From JAJFFW01 sp965263375 (GTDB taxonomy: Bacteria; Pseudomonadota; Alphaproteobacteria; Caulobacterales; Parvularculaceae), in NCBI GenBank assembly GCA_965263375.1, contig OZ253669.1, positions 186,001-250,000 of the forward strand: a stretch of DNA of 64,000 nt, read 5' to 3'. Position 1 is the stretch's first letter; every line of letters begins with the position of its first letter. The position numbers were made by a program, and so were the translations under genes. This document shows, piece by piece, positions 1 to 8,737 of the stretch. A model generated the notes under the pieces. It was not told the origin of the DNA and made no database searches. It was given only the letters and a program-made list of their open reading frames with translations.

Positions 1-217
1 TTTCTTCTATAAGCTCGGCTGTATTCTTTTTATGAGGCAAGTTTTTAAAAACAGCTTTTTGTCCGCGATAGATTTGCACCGCCCCATATTCGCCAGCGTG
101 GTCAACACGCAGCATCTCGCCAATACGTTTTTCACGGGGGCCAGGGCGATCTTGGGCAAGATCAAAGTCTTCACTCGTTGTAATGCCCGTTAATGATTTT
201 GATGCTGTATCTGTCAT
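1..217 (-). CDS. coq7: Demethoxyubiquinone hydroxylase, COQ7 family (partial)
   Basis: This is the N-terminal part of a gene that runs off the left edge of the window. The reading frame opens at an ATG (215-217) and contains RVDHAGEYGAVQIYRGQ, the typical first iron-binding block of COQ7 proteins, with a Glu followed by the conserved G-A-x-x-I-Y-x-G-Q segment. COQ7 is a di-iron monooxygenase that hydroxylates demethoxyubiquinone in ubiquinone synthesis at the inner membrane. It starts 25 bases after the end of the dsbB-like gene on the same strand, so the two are probably cotranscribed. Only about 72 residues are visible, so the other iron ligands cannot be checked. Confidence 0.85.
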   Translation of the reverse strand, partial: MTDTASKSLTGITTSEDFDLAQDRPGPREKRIGEMLRVDHAGEYGAVQIYRGQKAVFKNLPHKKNTAELIEE

Positions 218-242
218 ATCAGCTACACCCTAACAAACGCGT

Positions 243-812
243 TTAAACTTCTATTACCGGCTTTTCGATAATAGAGCGTCGTTGCTCTTGCTTTGCGCGG
301 CGGCTTGCGTCAATCGCTGCGCCAAAAGTCAGTGCAAAAAGCGCCGCCGAAGCAATCATATTATAACCCGCCATCGAGACGCCAAATAATTGCCAGGCTG
401 CTTCACTACAGGCGGGGCCCGCTAATGGCTGTTCAAAAACAGATAAGGCGTTAGCGCCAATTGATTTCGTCGTATCAACAACAGAACAGCTATCTGGGCC
501 CGGCCAAAATTTATGCTCCACCCCAGTGTGATAAAACGCAAGGATAAAGCTCACTAAATAAACCAAAGATAGAGCGCCGACGCTAGCGGCGGCGACGTAT
601 CTTGTTTTTGTTACAATTGCACCAAGCGCGCCGGCAATTGCAACACCTAACGCAGCCCAATGGGCTTCGCGTTGATCTAGGCATAATTTACAGGGCGCAT
701 AACCAGCAAGTTCAAATAAATGCGCGCCGGATAACAAAATAGCACTCGCAATGCCGCCAGCGATCAGGGCTTTGCGTTCAACGGAAATATTATAGAGCGC
801 GCTAATATTCAT
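243..812 (-). CDS. dsbB: Disulfide bond formation protein B (DsbB family)
   Basis: A 189-residue inner-membrane protein with about four hydrophobic segments. DsbB reoxidises periplasmic DsbA and passes the electrons to quinone. The CxxC pair is visible as CKLC at residues 41-44, followed by a conserved Q-R-E-A-H-W stretch. A second cysteine pair lies at about residues 109 and 135 in the second periplasmic loop, as the family requires. The frame stays open further upstream (to 863), but the ATG at 812 gives a normal N-terminus, while the extra 17 residues look unlike a DsbB start. The gene lies directly upstream of coq7; both proteins deal with quinone, although their coupling here is only inferred from position. 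Confidence 0.85.
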   Translation of the reverse strand: MNISALYNISVERKALIAGGIASAILLSGAHLFELAGYAPCKLCLDQREAHWAALGVAIAGALGAIVTKTRYVAAASVGALSLVYLVSFILAFYHTGVEHKFWPGPDSCSVVDTTKSIGANALSVFEQPLAGPACSEAAWQLFGVSMAGYNMIASAALFALTFGAAIDASRRAKQEQRRSIIEKPVIEV

Positions 813-922
813 GCTGCTAATGTAGCGACTCTGCGCTCTAGCGCCCCCACGGCGGATCGTCACAGCTTGCGCGCGAAATAATCGTTACTGCAACGCACAA
901 TAGCGCGAAAAAAGTTCACCGC

Positions 923-1651
923 TTATGAGGAGAAAAACTGGCTCGTTAGGAAATCTTTGATAAGGCTTGCTGCTTCCAATCCTAAGAACAACAATAAAGC
1001 GACCCAAATAAAGCCTATTAAAAGACCGCCAATCACCAACAAGCCATCCCTTTCAATGAGCCCTAAAGAGGTGATCGCCATACCGATGCCCGGAACAGTA
1101 TTTGTAGACGGCAAGGGTGTCATTATAGAAGCGGTTGGCGCCAGCATCAAAAGGCCGCAGATTCTAAGCCCAACTGGGCTCGTTACAAAGCTTAAACGCG
1201 GCTTGGAAATTTTCTCAATCCAGCCAATGTAACGCTCACTGCGGCTAAGAACGCTGCGAAAGTCGTCGATAGCAAACCGTCTGGCCTTCAAACGCTGCGG
1301 AAACCATGGATGGCGACTGCCCGCCGCTAGTTGTCCGCCAAGCGCTAACATCGGCAGTGATACTATTTGTGGCAACAAATATACAAAAGGCAGGCAACAT
1401 GGCAGCGCCAATAGCAACAATAAAATTCCAAAGGCGCGTTCATCAAGATGGTCGATAATATCGCCTAAACTTGCTGTGGCTTTTGCTTCCGGCCCCGATT
1501 GCCCATCATCTGCGCGGCTGATCATCGCCTGGGGGGCAACACCCGCTTTGCCAGTTTCCAACTGATCAAGAATGGCGTGTAACAAAGCCGTGGCGCCCCG
1601 CCCGCGGCGTGTGTTTACATTTGGGGGGGCTGTGGGATCTGCTGCGGACAT
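923..1651 (-). CDS. exoD: ExoD family membrane protein
   Basis: A 242-residue protein of the ExoD family, named after a rhizobial gene that affects exopolysaccharide production and alkali sensitivity; the biochemical role is unknown. Evidence is the sequence around residues 60-110 (LDERAFGILLLLLALPC, then L-P-Q-I-V-S-L-P) and the later G-L-L-M-L-A-P and P-L-P-S-T-N-T-V-P-G segments, all typical of the family. The first roughly 60 residues are polar and Pro/Ala-rich, which suggests a cytoplasmic extension, followed by several membrane segments. It lies 111 bases upstream of dsbB on the same strand. Confidence 0.85.
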   Translation of the reverse strand: MSAADPTAPPNVNTRRGRGATALLHAILDQLETGKAGVAPQAMISRADDGQSGPEAKATASLGDIIDHLDERAFGILLLLLALPCCLPFVYLLPQIVSLPMLALGGQLAAGSRHPWFPQRLKARRFAIDDFRSVLSRSERYIGWIEKISKPRLSFVTSPVGLRICGLLMLAPTASIMTPLPSTNTVPGIGMAITSLGLIERDGLLVIGGLLIGFIWVALLLFLGLEAASLIKDFLTSQFFSS

Positions 1652-1922
1652 CTGTGGTACTCTTTCTTAAACAAGGCGCGAATGAAATCGTTAATGCTCG
1701 CCGATAGCCTTGGAAAGTTAGAAACTTGTTATGACGGGTTTTCCTTTATAACGGAAAAATTTTAACTCTGGCTTATGAAACAGGCGGAAATTTTCAGCGA
1801 CAATAATTTCAGGGCAATTATTTCAGGACAAGGGGCTGGGCCGCATAGCAGGCGCCAGGGTAATCATAATAGTTTTCGTTTGCCCTTTTGATTATTAAAA
1901 ATCAAATCAGCCCATGATTAGC
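1652..1922. other. Intergenic region between exoD and the tRNA promoter
   Basis: About 270 bases without a supported gene. The region is A+T-rich. It carries two imperfect copies of a short phrase resembling aatttcaggg near 1805-1830. No convincing hairpin or reading frame with a ribosome binding site is seen. It must hold the exoD promoter, but no clear -35/-10 pair could be picked out by eye. Confidence 0.4.
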
Positions 1923-1950
1923 TTGACCTTCGGGGTGCGATATCTATCAT
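1923..1950 (+). promoter_or_regulatory. Probable promoter of tRNA-Leu
   Basis: TTGACC (1923-1928) and TATCAT (1945-1950) are separated by 16 bases. They lie 15 bases upstream of the mature tRNA 5' end, a good fit to a housekeeping sigma promoter. The assignment is by consensus match only. Confidence 0.5.
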
Positions 1951-1965
1951 GCGCCCTCTCGTTTG

Positions 1966-2050
1966 GCCCCGCTGGCGGAATTGGTAGACGCGCTGGATTC
2001 AAAATCCAGTTCTTTCGGGAGTGTCCGTTCAAGTCGGACGCGGGGCACCA
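1966..2050 (+). tRNA. tRNA-Leu (anticodon CAA)
   Basis: An 85-nt class II tRNA. The acceptor arms GCCCCGC (1966-1972) and GCGGGGC (2040-2046) pair fully, followed by discriminator A and an encoded CCA (2048-2050). The anticodon stem CTGGA/TCCAG encloses the loop TTCAAAA, so the anticodon is CAA and it reads UUG. The long variable arm (ctttcgggag region) and the GTTCAAG T-loop fit leucine identity. The short open frames crossing it are spurious. Confidence 0.97.
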
Positions 2051-2177
2051 TTTTATATCGATCCTTTATGTTGAGTATACCGCAAAATATCTGATTGCGT
2101 TGCGCAGGCTTTATTATTGAGCGGCGATTGGATTGTTGAAAACGTACCATCTGGCGCGATTTACACGCCTCTTTGCT

Positions 2178-2348
2178 TCATGGCAGCGGCAATTTTCTCG
2201 ATATAAAAGGGTGTTTTATACCCATTGCATCCATTGTCTGGGTATCGCGAAGGTTTTTCGCGCCTTCATTGCCAGCCCCTAATGCAGCATTGACGCGATC
2301 AAAGAGGTTACGAAGCGCTGCTGCTAGATTTTCAAATAACTCATTCAT
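2178..2348 (-). CDS. Possible small amphipathic protein, unknown
   Basis: A 56-codon frame beginning MNELFENLAAALRN. Not recognised. The N-terminal half reads as an amphipathic helix and there is no signal peptide. A weak purine-rich stretch (GGTAGGTG) lies upstream of the ATG. It follows another possible small gene on the same strand by 76 bases, which makes a small two-gene unit plausible. Short length and lack of a recognised family keep confidence low; it may be non-coding. Confidence 0.3.
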   Translation of the reverse strand: MNELFENLAAALRNLFDRVNAALGAGNEGAKNLRDTQTMDAMGIKHPFISRKLPLP

Positions 2349-2424
2349 ATACGATACACCTACCCTGCATAGTAAACTGTACACGGAAAGAAAGAATATT
2401 GCGATTATTTTGCATTTTTCTGGT

Positions 2425-2607
2425 CTAACGCTTCATCCAGTTTGCCAGCCCAAAACGAATAAAGAGCAATGCAAGCAGTAAGATGAGTTGTGGGACGACG
2501 GCCGAGAATAATGTGGTGATCAAGGCTTTCAGCGCAATATTGATCCCGCCGTAGAGCATTCTGGTAAAGCCGGACCAACCGTAACTAAACGTTTCACTTT
2601 CCCTCAT
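2425..2607 (-). CDS. Small membrane protein, unknown
   Basis: A 60-residue frame starting MRESETFSYGWSGF. The start at 2607 is supported by GGAGGG a few bases upstream. An upstream in-frame ATG (2625) has no such site. The second half is strongly hydrophobic (LITTLFSAVVPQLILLLALL), which predicts one or two membrane helices ending in a basic W-M-K-R tail. It is not recognised as a known family. It lies between the tRNA gene and the sugar locus, and points away from the latter. Confidence 0.45.
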   Translation of the reverse strand: MRESETFSYGWSGFTRMLYGGINIALKALITTLFSAVVPQLILLLALLFIRFGLANWMKR

Positions 2608-2696
2608 TAGCCCTCCGCTAAACATTAGCTCGGCGCGTTCTTCGGGTGCAGATCAAGGTTAACGAATCTTTTCCCCATCGCCACATCAAATTCATC

Positions 2697-2725
2697 TTGA
2701 CAAATTGAGTAAATACTCATTTATT
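2697..2725 (+). promoter_or_regulatory. Operator-containing promoter, copy 1 (rightward)
   Basis: TTGACA (2697-2702) is a perfect -35 box, followed at 17-base spacing by TTTATT as a -10-like box (2720-2725). The spacer contains the inverted repeat TGAGTA-AA-TACTCA (2706-2719). The same arrangement, on the opposite strand, occurs at 11861-11889. The operator sits between -35 and -10, which suggests repression. A transcript starting near 2732 would give the hydrolase ATG at 2786 a leader of about 50 bases. The regulator family is unknown and no regulator gene lies in this locus. Confidence 0.55.
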
Positions 2726-2785
2726 TTCTAGGTAGTGCAAGTGCCTGACTTTACGACGCCATTTGCTAAACTTGGTGATTTGCTG

Positions 2786-3958
2786 ATGCGAGTATCTGAC
2801 CCCCTGTTCGTTGGGATTTCTCTCTTATTCTTGCTGTTGGGCCTCACCAACAGCTATGCAGCCGAGTCGCTGCCCGCTTCCATCTCTGAGAAAATTGACG
2901 ATATCGTATCCAGGGAACTCAAAACGAGCGCCATCCCCGCATTGCAGGTTGCGATCGGCCATAAGGATGCCATCATCTATGACAAAGCCCTGGGTTTTGC
3001 TGATCTCGAGCACCAAACGCCAGCAACAACTTCCACTAAGTTCCGCACTGCGTCGATATCGAAGTGGCTGACGGCGACCGCCGTGATGCAGCTATACGAG
3101 CGCAAAGCATTAAAGCTAGACGTCCCCGTTCAATCCTATTGCCCAACTTTTCCGGAGAAGAAGTGGCCTGTAACAACTAGGCAGTTACTAAGGCATACGG
3201 GCGGGATCCGTCATTACATAGACTATCCCAAGAAATTGTCTCTCGCGACCTCGGAAAAAGAGCGTCAGGCATTAAAACGCCTTCAATTACGCGATCTTCT
3301 GGGCAAAACCGCAAGCTATACCGATGATGTGACACCACTCAGCAATTTTAAGGACGATCCGCTTCTCTTCCAACCCGATACAGAGTTTTACTACTCTTCT
3401 CACGGCTATCGCATTTTAGGCTGTGTCATAAAGGGCGCCTCAGGCAAGCCTTACCGCGACTACTTGCAGGAACATATCCTCGCCCCCGCCGGTATGGTGA
3501 CAACGGTCCCGGACAATTCTTGGCAAATCATCCCTCATCGTGCGCGTGGCTATCGAGTGAATCATGATGATGATCTCCAAAATGCTCGCTTCCGTGATGT
3601 TAGCGAAAACCTCCCAGGCGGGGGCCATTTATCGACCGCACACGATCTCGCGAAATTCGCCATGAGCTACATTGATGAAAAGTTCATCTCGAGAGAGACG
3701 ATCGCGACAATGACTGAACGCCCACCGATTAATACCAGCCAAGATATGCGCGGCGGGTACTATGCCCTTGGTTTAGCCGTGTTGGATCAGAACGGGTACA
3801 AGGTCTTCTCCCACGCGGGCGGACAGAACGGCGTCGCCACGCTCCTTGTTGCCATTCCAGACCTAGAGATATCCATTGCCGTGATGGCGAATTTAGAAAA
3901 ATGGTCAGGACACCAGGAACTTGTCATAGACATCCTCACAGCCCTCACCGAAAACTAG
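2786..3958 (+). CDS. Serine hydrolase, class C beta-lactamase fold, LACTB-like
   Basis: A 390-residue exported serine hydrolase of the beta-lactamase/penicillin-binding family. Counting from this start, the N-terminus (MRVSDPLFVGISLLF..., ending S-Y-A-A) is a signal peptide. S90-I-S-K93 is the SxxK nucleophile motif. Y203-S-S is the YxN equivalent with the Asn replaced, as in LACTB proteins. H343-A-G replaces KTG. The HTGGIRHY and LPGGGHLST blocks also resemble LACTB. The substrate is unknown; peptidase or esterase activity is more likely than antibiotic hydrolysis. A GTG at 2735 in frame is possible, but it would sit almost on the transcript start of the promoter at 2697-2725, so the ATG is preferred. 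Confidence 0.8.
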   Translation: MRVSDPLFVGISLLFLLLGLTNSYAAESLPASISEKIDDIVSRELKTSAIPALQVAIGHKDAIIYDKALGFADLEHQTPATTSTKFRTASISKWLTATAVMQLYERKALKLDVPVQSYCPTFPEKKWPVTTRQLLRHTGGIRHYIDYPKKLSLATSEKERQALKRLQLRDLLGKTASYTDDVTPLSNFKDDPLLFQPDTEFYYSSHGYRILGCVIKGASGKPYRDYLQEHILAPAGMVTTVPDNSWQIIPHRARGYRVNHDDDLQNARFRDVSENLPGGGHLSTAHDLAKFAMSYIDEKFISRETIATMTERPPINTSQDMRGGYYALGLAVLDQNGYKVFSHAGGQNGVATLLVAIPDLEISIAVMANLEKWSGHQELVIDILTALTEN

Positions 3959-4061
3959 CAGGCTTGATGCAAGGGTGCGTTGCTTCTTCTGCATTAAAAT
4001 ATTATCGGTAAGCTAAAGCTTTTCAAAATTTTCAGAAATTTTCATCAGTAAGGGTATTGTC

Positions 4062-5450
4062 ATGGCTGTCATTGTTAAAGAAATCGTTTGGCCGACCTTT
4101 GACGAGGCTGAACAACCGCCTGCATATACGTTGAGCGAATTTGAGGGGCGCCTGAGTAGCGTCCAACAAACTATGCGTCAGCATGGGTACACCCACCTAT
4201 TGGTGTACGGAGACAGAGAGCATTTCGCTAACCTTGCCTGGCTCACTAATATTGATCCAAGGTTTGAAGAAGCCTTGTTGATCATAGCGCCCGAGGGCAC
4301 ACCGCTACTTCTCATCGGCAATGAATGTGAAGGATATTTACCCCACAGCCCAATGTACCGAGAAGGGAAGCTTCGAAGCGCATTATACCAACCGTTCTCC
4401 TTGTTGAATCAAACGCGTTCGAACAGCAAGCCATTAGCTGACCACTTTGCCAGCGAGGGTATCAATTCGACGTCGGTCGTCGGGTGTGTTGGCTGGAAGT
4501 ACTTTACCGCTCAAGAAGAGCCCGCGGGGCAAAATGCGATCGATATACCAAGCTTCATTGTCGATATCTTACGAGTCCTGACGTCACCCCAAAACGTCAA
4601 AAATGCGACCGACTTATTCATGCACCCCGCTTACGGGTTGCGGACCACAGTATCGGTGCATGAAATCGCTCACTTTGAATACACCAATATGAAAGCATCG
4701 GCGTCCATCCGTAGTATGATTTTTGGCTTACAGGATGGGATGAGTGATCATGACCTTGCATCATTGTCAAACTGGGATGGGGAACCATTGGGTTCTCATC
4801 CAACGTTGGCTAGCGGTGATCTGCCTGGACTTTGTAGCCCACAAGGACGGACCATAAAGGTAGGCGAACCGCTATCTTTGAATATTTGCTACTGGGGCAG
4901 TAATATTTGCCGCGCAGGTTGGGTCGCTCGTGATGCTTCAGATCTTCCAGCAAATGCGAAAGACTATATCGAAGTCTTCGCGGCCCCTTATTTCGAAGCC
5001 ATGGCTTCATGGTTCAAACACTTATCAATTGGGACCAAAGGCGACACACTGCACAACCTAATATATGATCATCTTCCTTTTGATACTTTTGGTATCTTTC
5101 TGAATGCGGGTCACCTTATTCACCTCGATGAATGGGTAAGTTCACCGATTTACCAAGGGTCTGTTGACACGATACGATCGGGGATGGTTATACAAACCGA
5201 CGTTATCCCGATTTCTTCCGTATATGGCTCAACAAGAATGGAAGATGGTGTTGTCATCGCGGACAAGAATCTGCGCGCAACCTTGGCTAGAGAATACCCT
5301 CACTGCCTTGACCGTTGCGAACAACGACGACGCTTTATGACAGAAACACTCGGGTTCGAGCTGCCGGAAGAGGTGTTACCCCTTTCCGACATACCCGCCA
5401 TTGTTCCGCCGTGGCTGCTTGAGCCGAATAAAGTGTTAGCGCTCGACTGA
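4062..5450 (+). CDS. M24 (Xaa-Pro peptidase/creatinase) family protein, degenerate active site
   Basis: A 462-residue cytoplasmic protein with a creatinase-type N-terminal domain (about 25-170) and a pita-bread M24-like domain (about 200-430). True M24 peptidases bind two metals with Asp, Asp, His, Glu and Glu. Here the first block reads LSLNICYWGSNICRAGWV (271-288) with no Asp at either ligand position. The His survives in GHLIHLDEW (H351). The first Glu is replaced (IQTDVIP, 377-383), and the last is kept in RMEDGV (E394). The protein is therefore probably not a normal metallopeptidase. It lies 103 bases after the LACTB-like gene and probably shares its transcript. Its end nearly touches that of the GH4 gene, with a 3-base gap. 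Confidence 0.72.
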   Translation: MAVIVKEIVWPTFDEAEQPPAYTLSEFEGRLSSVQQTMRQHGYTHLLVYGDREHFANLAWLTNIDPRFEEALLIIAPEGTPLLLIGNECEGYLPHSPMYREGKLRSALYQPFSLLNQTRSNSKPLADHFASEGINSTSVVGCVGWKYFTAQEEPAGQNAIDIPSFIVDILRVLTSPQNVKNATDLFMHPAYGLRTTVSVHEIAHFEYTNMKASASIRSMIFGLQDGMSDHDLASLSNWDGEPLGSHPTLASGDLPGLCSPQGRTIKVGEPLSLNICYWGSNICRAGWVARDASDLPANAKDYIEVFAAPYFEAMASWFKHLSIGTKGDTLHNLIYDHLPFDTFGIFLNAGHLIHLDEWVSSPIYQGSVDTIRSGMVIQTDVIPISSVYGSTRMEDGVVIADKNLRATLAREYPHCLDRCEQRRRFMTETLGFELPEEVLPLSDIPAIVPPWLLEPNKVLALD

Positions 5451-5453
5451 ACG

Positions 5454-6809
5454 CTATGACAGATAGTCCAACCAGGGCGATTGCTCTGTAATCATGTGAT
5501 CGACGAGGGCGGGGATCTCCTTAGAGACAACAACCACCGGATCGACCAAGAGAGCCTGAATGACCAAATCACGGCTTTTTTCCAAAACGGCATTCGCCGT
5601 CATTTCATGAACGCCGATCTGATTGGTGAGTAATCCCCTTATCCCAGCAGGGATATCAACGGCAATACCATGAACGCCATCTGCATCGACTGTGGCGGGA
5701 ACCTCTACGACAAGCCACTTTGGCAGGTTCATAATAAATCCTGCATTCGGAATATTGACGGCCCCTTCTTCGTAGCCTGAATTAGTCAATATACCGTCGA
5801 TAATTGGCACAACGCGTTCATGAACTTCGTCCTTAATTTCAGGAGCACCTTGTCCCAAATAGTCACGGTAGTAGGTATAAAAATCCAGAATGCCGCGATG
5901 ATCGGAACAATCGTGAGCCCACTGAATGTATTCTCCAAAGTGGCTGTCATAAGTAACGGGCAATACACCGAAGCGATTGAGGATGTCCTTAAATAGCCAA
6001 CGATCTGACCAAGGACGTATTTCCTCGATATGGGAGGTATCAATCGTCATCCATCCTTCCGTTTCAACCGACTTTCCTGTCTTGCGCGTCGCGTTTAGTA
6101 TCTCTGAGTAACCAACCAGGCTTCCAAAGACCCGCTCAGCTTTTTGTCGAACATCATCGTAAGCAGAGGCGCCGGTTTTTACATAGGTAACATCCGTCAT
6201 TACAGTGAAGTGATTGAGCCCTCCAGCGCGGTAGTGAATCTCACTCCTGTCAACGCCTAAGATCGGCGGCAAATAGCGCTCTAGAGATGCAATCTCATGA
6301 CACATGCCAATAAATTTGAGATCAGGATACGCCATATGTACTGTTGTACATATACGGCTCATTGGATTGGAATAGTTGAATACCGTAGCGTCTGGCGCAA
6401 TCTCCATGATTTTCCCGCAAATATCCAAAATCGGCGGTATTATTCGCAAGCTATGGAACAATCCTCCGGGGCCACCGTTTTCTCCGTATACTTGTGGAAT
6501 ACCGTATTGCTGCGGGATCTTCCAATCCATGTCCCACAATGCAAACCGATCACCCACTTCGATAGAAATGACGACGAAGTCTACGTCTGCCAACGCCGCC
6601 GCCAGATCTAATTCTACCCTTACGCGGTGATCAAGACCATTCGCATCGATATGGTCCTGAGCAAGTTTCCGAGTGCGCTCCGCTGCTTGTAAATTGATAT
6701 CATTGAGCACAATTTCACATCCACGCAGAGGCTCTGATTGAAATATGTCACCAAGCATGCCAGAGCCAAATTGTACGCTGCCGGCTCCGATAAGGAGGAG
6801 TTTGGTCAT
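5454..6809 (-). CDS. Glycoside hydrolase family 4 (alpha-glycosidase, NAD/Mn-dependent)
   Basis: A 451-residue cytoplasmic GH4 enzyme. This family cleaves glycosides by an NAD+-assisted redox mechanism with a divalent metal. Visible motifs are the dinucleotide-binding GAGS (9-11 region), the NAD-ribose acidic residue in LNDI (D37), FNYSNPM (144-150), the metal-binding C170-H171 in GMCHE, and LNHF around H200. The C-terminus has the family pattern ending in LLVDPVV. The Cys-His metal site fits the alpha-galactosidase/alpha-glucosidase/uronidase branch; sequence reading cannot decide the sugar. It is the last gene of the ABC transporter operon and would hydrolyse the imported oligosaccharide. 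Confidence 0.88.
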   Translation of the reverse strand: MTKLLLIGAGSVQFGSGMLGDIFQSEPLRGCEIVLNDINLQAAERTRKLAQDHIDANGLDHRVRVELDLAAALADVDFVVISIEVGDRFALWDMDWKIPQQYGIPQVYGENGGPGGLFHSLRIIPPILDICGKIMEIAPDATVFNYSNPMSRICTTVHMAYPDLKFIGMCHEIASLERYLPPILGVDRSEIHYRAGGLNHFTVMTDVTYVKTGASAYDDVRQKAERVFGSLVGYSEILNATRKTGKSVETEGWMTIDTSHIEEIRPWSDRWLFKDILNRFGVLPVTYDSHFGEYIQWAHDCSDHRGILDFYTYYRDYLGQGAPEIKDEVHERVVPIIDGILTNSGYEEGAVNIPNAGFIMNLPKWLVVEVPATVDADGVHGIAVDIPAGIRGLLTNQIGVHEMTANAVLEKSRDLVIQALLVDPVVVVSKEIPALVDHMITEQSPWLDYLS

Positions 6810-6886
6810 GGTGGTTAAGTCCTTATATTGCGCCCTTTAGGTCGCGGTTCAACAAAACTTGTCAGATCTCTTGGATTGGGCCGTCC

Positions 6887-7891
6887 TTAAAACAATGCCT
6901 TACCGTCTTCGGCGAAACGATGTATCTTGTCTAAGTCAGGCGAAAGATTAACCTCAGACCCCACCTGCCTTCTTGCTTGTCCGGATTGGCGAACGATTAC
7001 AGGAATCTCGGTTCCAACGTCCACAAATAAATAGTGATCGAATCCAAGGTCCTCTGTATGGACTGTTTTTCCATTCCATAGTGATGCCTCTTCGACGACT
7101 TGAATATGCTCTGGACGAACACCAACCGTTGCGCAATCAAAGCTGTGCGCCAACTCCCCCGTCAGTAGATTCATTTTTGGGCTACCGATGAACCCCGCAA
7201 CAAACGTCGAATTAGGCTTTTCGTACAATTCCAACGGTGTACCGACTTGTTCGATCTTCCCATCGCGCAATACGCAAATACGGTCAGCCAAGGTCATCGC
7301 TTCCACTTGGTCGTGCGTCACATAGATCATCGTCACGCCCTGCATTGAACTATGAAGTTTAGAGATTTCAAGGCGCGTCGCGACACGTAACTCAGTATCA
7401 AGATTTGATAGTGGTTCGTCGAAGAGAAAAACGCTAGGGTTCCGTACGATAGCACGCCCGATAGCAACACGTTGACGCTGGCCACCCGACAGCTGCTTTG
7501 GGAGGCGCGTAAGAAGATGATCAATTTGCAGCATTTTTGCCGCCTCTTCAACACGCTCTTTAACCGCTGCAGCCCCTAATTTTTCTATCTTCAACCCAAA
7601 CGCAATATTGTTGTATACATCCATATGCGGATAAAGAGCATAACTCTGAAACACCATCGCGATGCCGCGTGTCGATGGTACAAGATCGTTAACGACCTCA
7701 CCGTCAAAAAGTAGCTCGCCACTCGTAATGTCTTCCAACCCTGCAATAAGGCGTAGTAAAGTGGATTTTCCACTGCCAGATGGTCCGACAAAAACCATGA
7801 ACTCGCCTTTTTGAATCTTTAAATCAATTCCCTTAATGATCTCCGTTTGACCAAAAGACTTCTTAATATCTCTGAATTCAATTTCAGCCAT
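6887..7891 (-). CDS. Sugar ABC transporter ATP-binding protein (MalK/UgpC type)
   Basis: A 334-residue ATPase that would drive import through the two permeases upstream. Walker A is GPSGSGKST (36-44), the signature is LSGGQRQR, Walker B is FLFDEPLSNLD, and the switch His is in YVTHDQVEAMTLADR. The C-terminal region (about 240-334) contains VGVRPEH, typical of the regulatory OB-like domain of carbohydrate importers. It is slightly short for the family (about 360). It begins 3 bases after the downstream permease gene ends, so the genes are translationally close. The substrate is probably an alpha-glycoside, judging from the GH4 neighbour. Confidence 0.9.
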   Translation of the reverse strand: MAEIEFRDIKKSFGQTEIIKGIDLKIQKGEFMVFVGPSGSGKSTLLRLIAGLEDITSGELLFDGEVVNDLVPSTRGIAMVFQSYALYPHMDVYNNIAFGLKIEKLGAAAVKERVEEAAKMLQIDHLLTRLPKQLSGGQRQRVAIGRAIVRNPSVFLFDEPLSNLDTELRVATRLEISKLHSSMQGVTMIYVTHDQVEAMTLADRICVLRDGKIEQVGTPLELYEKPNSTFVAGFIGSPKMNLLTGELAHSFDCATVGVRPEHIQVVEEASLWNGKTVHTEDLGFDHYLFVDVGTEIPVIVRQSGQARRQVGSEVNLSPDLDKIHRFAEDGKALF

Positions 7892-7894
7892 CAG

Positions 7895-8737
7895 CTATCC
7901 CTTCACGCCGCCCGCTGTCAGACCACTCACGATTTTTTTTTGAAATATTAGGACAAGGATAATAAGCGGTGCTGTTACAATCACGGACGCAGCCATTATC
8001 GCTCCCCACGGAACTTCCTGCTCAGAAGCACCCGACAATAATGCGATAGCGACAGGAACAGTACGCTGCGACCCATCAATAGTGAACGTCAATGCGAATA
8101 GAAATTCATTCCATGCCCCAATGAACGCTAAAAGGCCGGTAGCAACCAATGCGGGCCATAGTAACGGCATAAAGATCTTCACAATGATTTGCCAAGGTGT
8201 CGCGCCGTCCACAATGGCAGCTTCTTCGATTTCAATTGGTAGATCGCGCATAAAGGTCGTGAGGACCCAGACGGTAAATGGCAGGGTGAAAATAGTATAG
8301 CTGAGAATTAAAGCCCATGGCGTATTGTAGAGCCCCGTAAATCGGATGAGCTCAAACAAACCGGCGAGCACAGCGATCTGTGGGAACATAGAAACCGCGA
8401 GAATGGTCATCAATAGGAGCTGTCGTCCCCGAAACTGAACGCGAGCAAGGGCGTAAGAAGCCGTCACGGCCAGCAATAGCGCAGACAACACAGTCACCCC
8501 AGCAATAATCGTTGAATTGAGTATAGATCGTAAAAAACTTGAGCCAGACAAAATGGCGGTGTAGTTCTCAAGCGAAAACGTACTGGGGTAATAATCTACA
8601 CGGAATATTTCAGCGCCCGACTTTAACGATGTGACGATAGCGTAGTACAATGGGAATATGCAAATTGCAACGATCAAAGCCACAAGCCCATAAAACGCAG
8701 CCCATGCCAAGCGCCTCTTCCATCTTGTGAGACTCAT
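7895..8737 (-). CDS. Sugar ABC transporter permease (MalG type)
   Basis: A 280-residue inner-membrane permease with six predicted helices. The EAA-loop motif is visible as EEAAIVDGATPWQIIVKIFMP, which docks the ATPase. The start is set by the ATGA overlap with the preceding permease: ATG at 8737-8735 and TGA at 8736-8734. The longer frame, opening at 8776, would add 13 polar residues inside the upstream gene and is unlikely. It works with the MalF-type partner as a heterodimer. Confidence 0.9.
   Translation of the reverse strand: MSLTRWKRRLAWAAFYGLVALIVAICIFPLYYAIVTSLKSGAEIFRVDYYPSTFSLENYTAILSGSSFLRSILNSTIIAGVTVLSALLLAVTASYALARVQFRGRQLLLMTILAVSMFPQIAVLAGLFELIRFTGLYNTPWALILSYTIFTLPFTVWVLTTFMRDLPIEIEEAAIVDGATPWQIIVKIFMPLLWPALVATGLLAFIGAWNEFLFALTFTIDGSQRTVPVAIALLSGASEQEVPWGAIMAASVIVTAPLIILVLIFQKKIVSGLTAGGVKG

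Noticed and set aside
1966..2050. tRNA-Leu as an integration site for the 2.7–13 kb region
   Set aside because: No copy of the tRNA 3' end was found near 12.9-13.2 kb and no integrase gene is present, so an att-flanked island is not supported.
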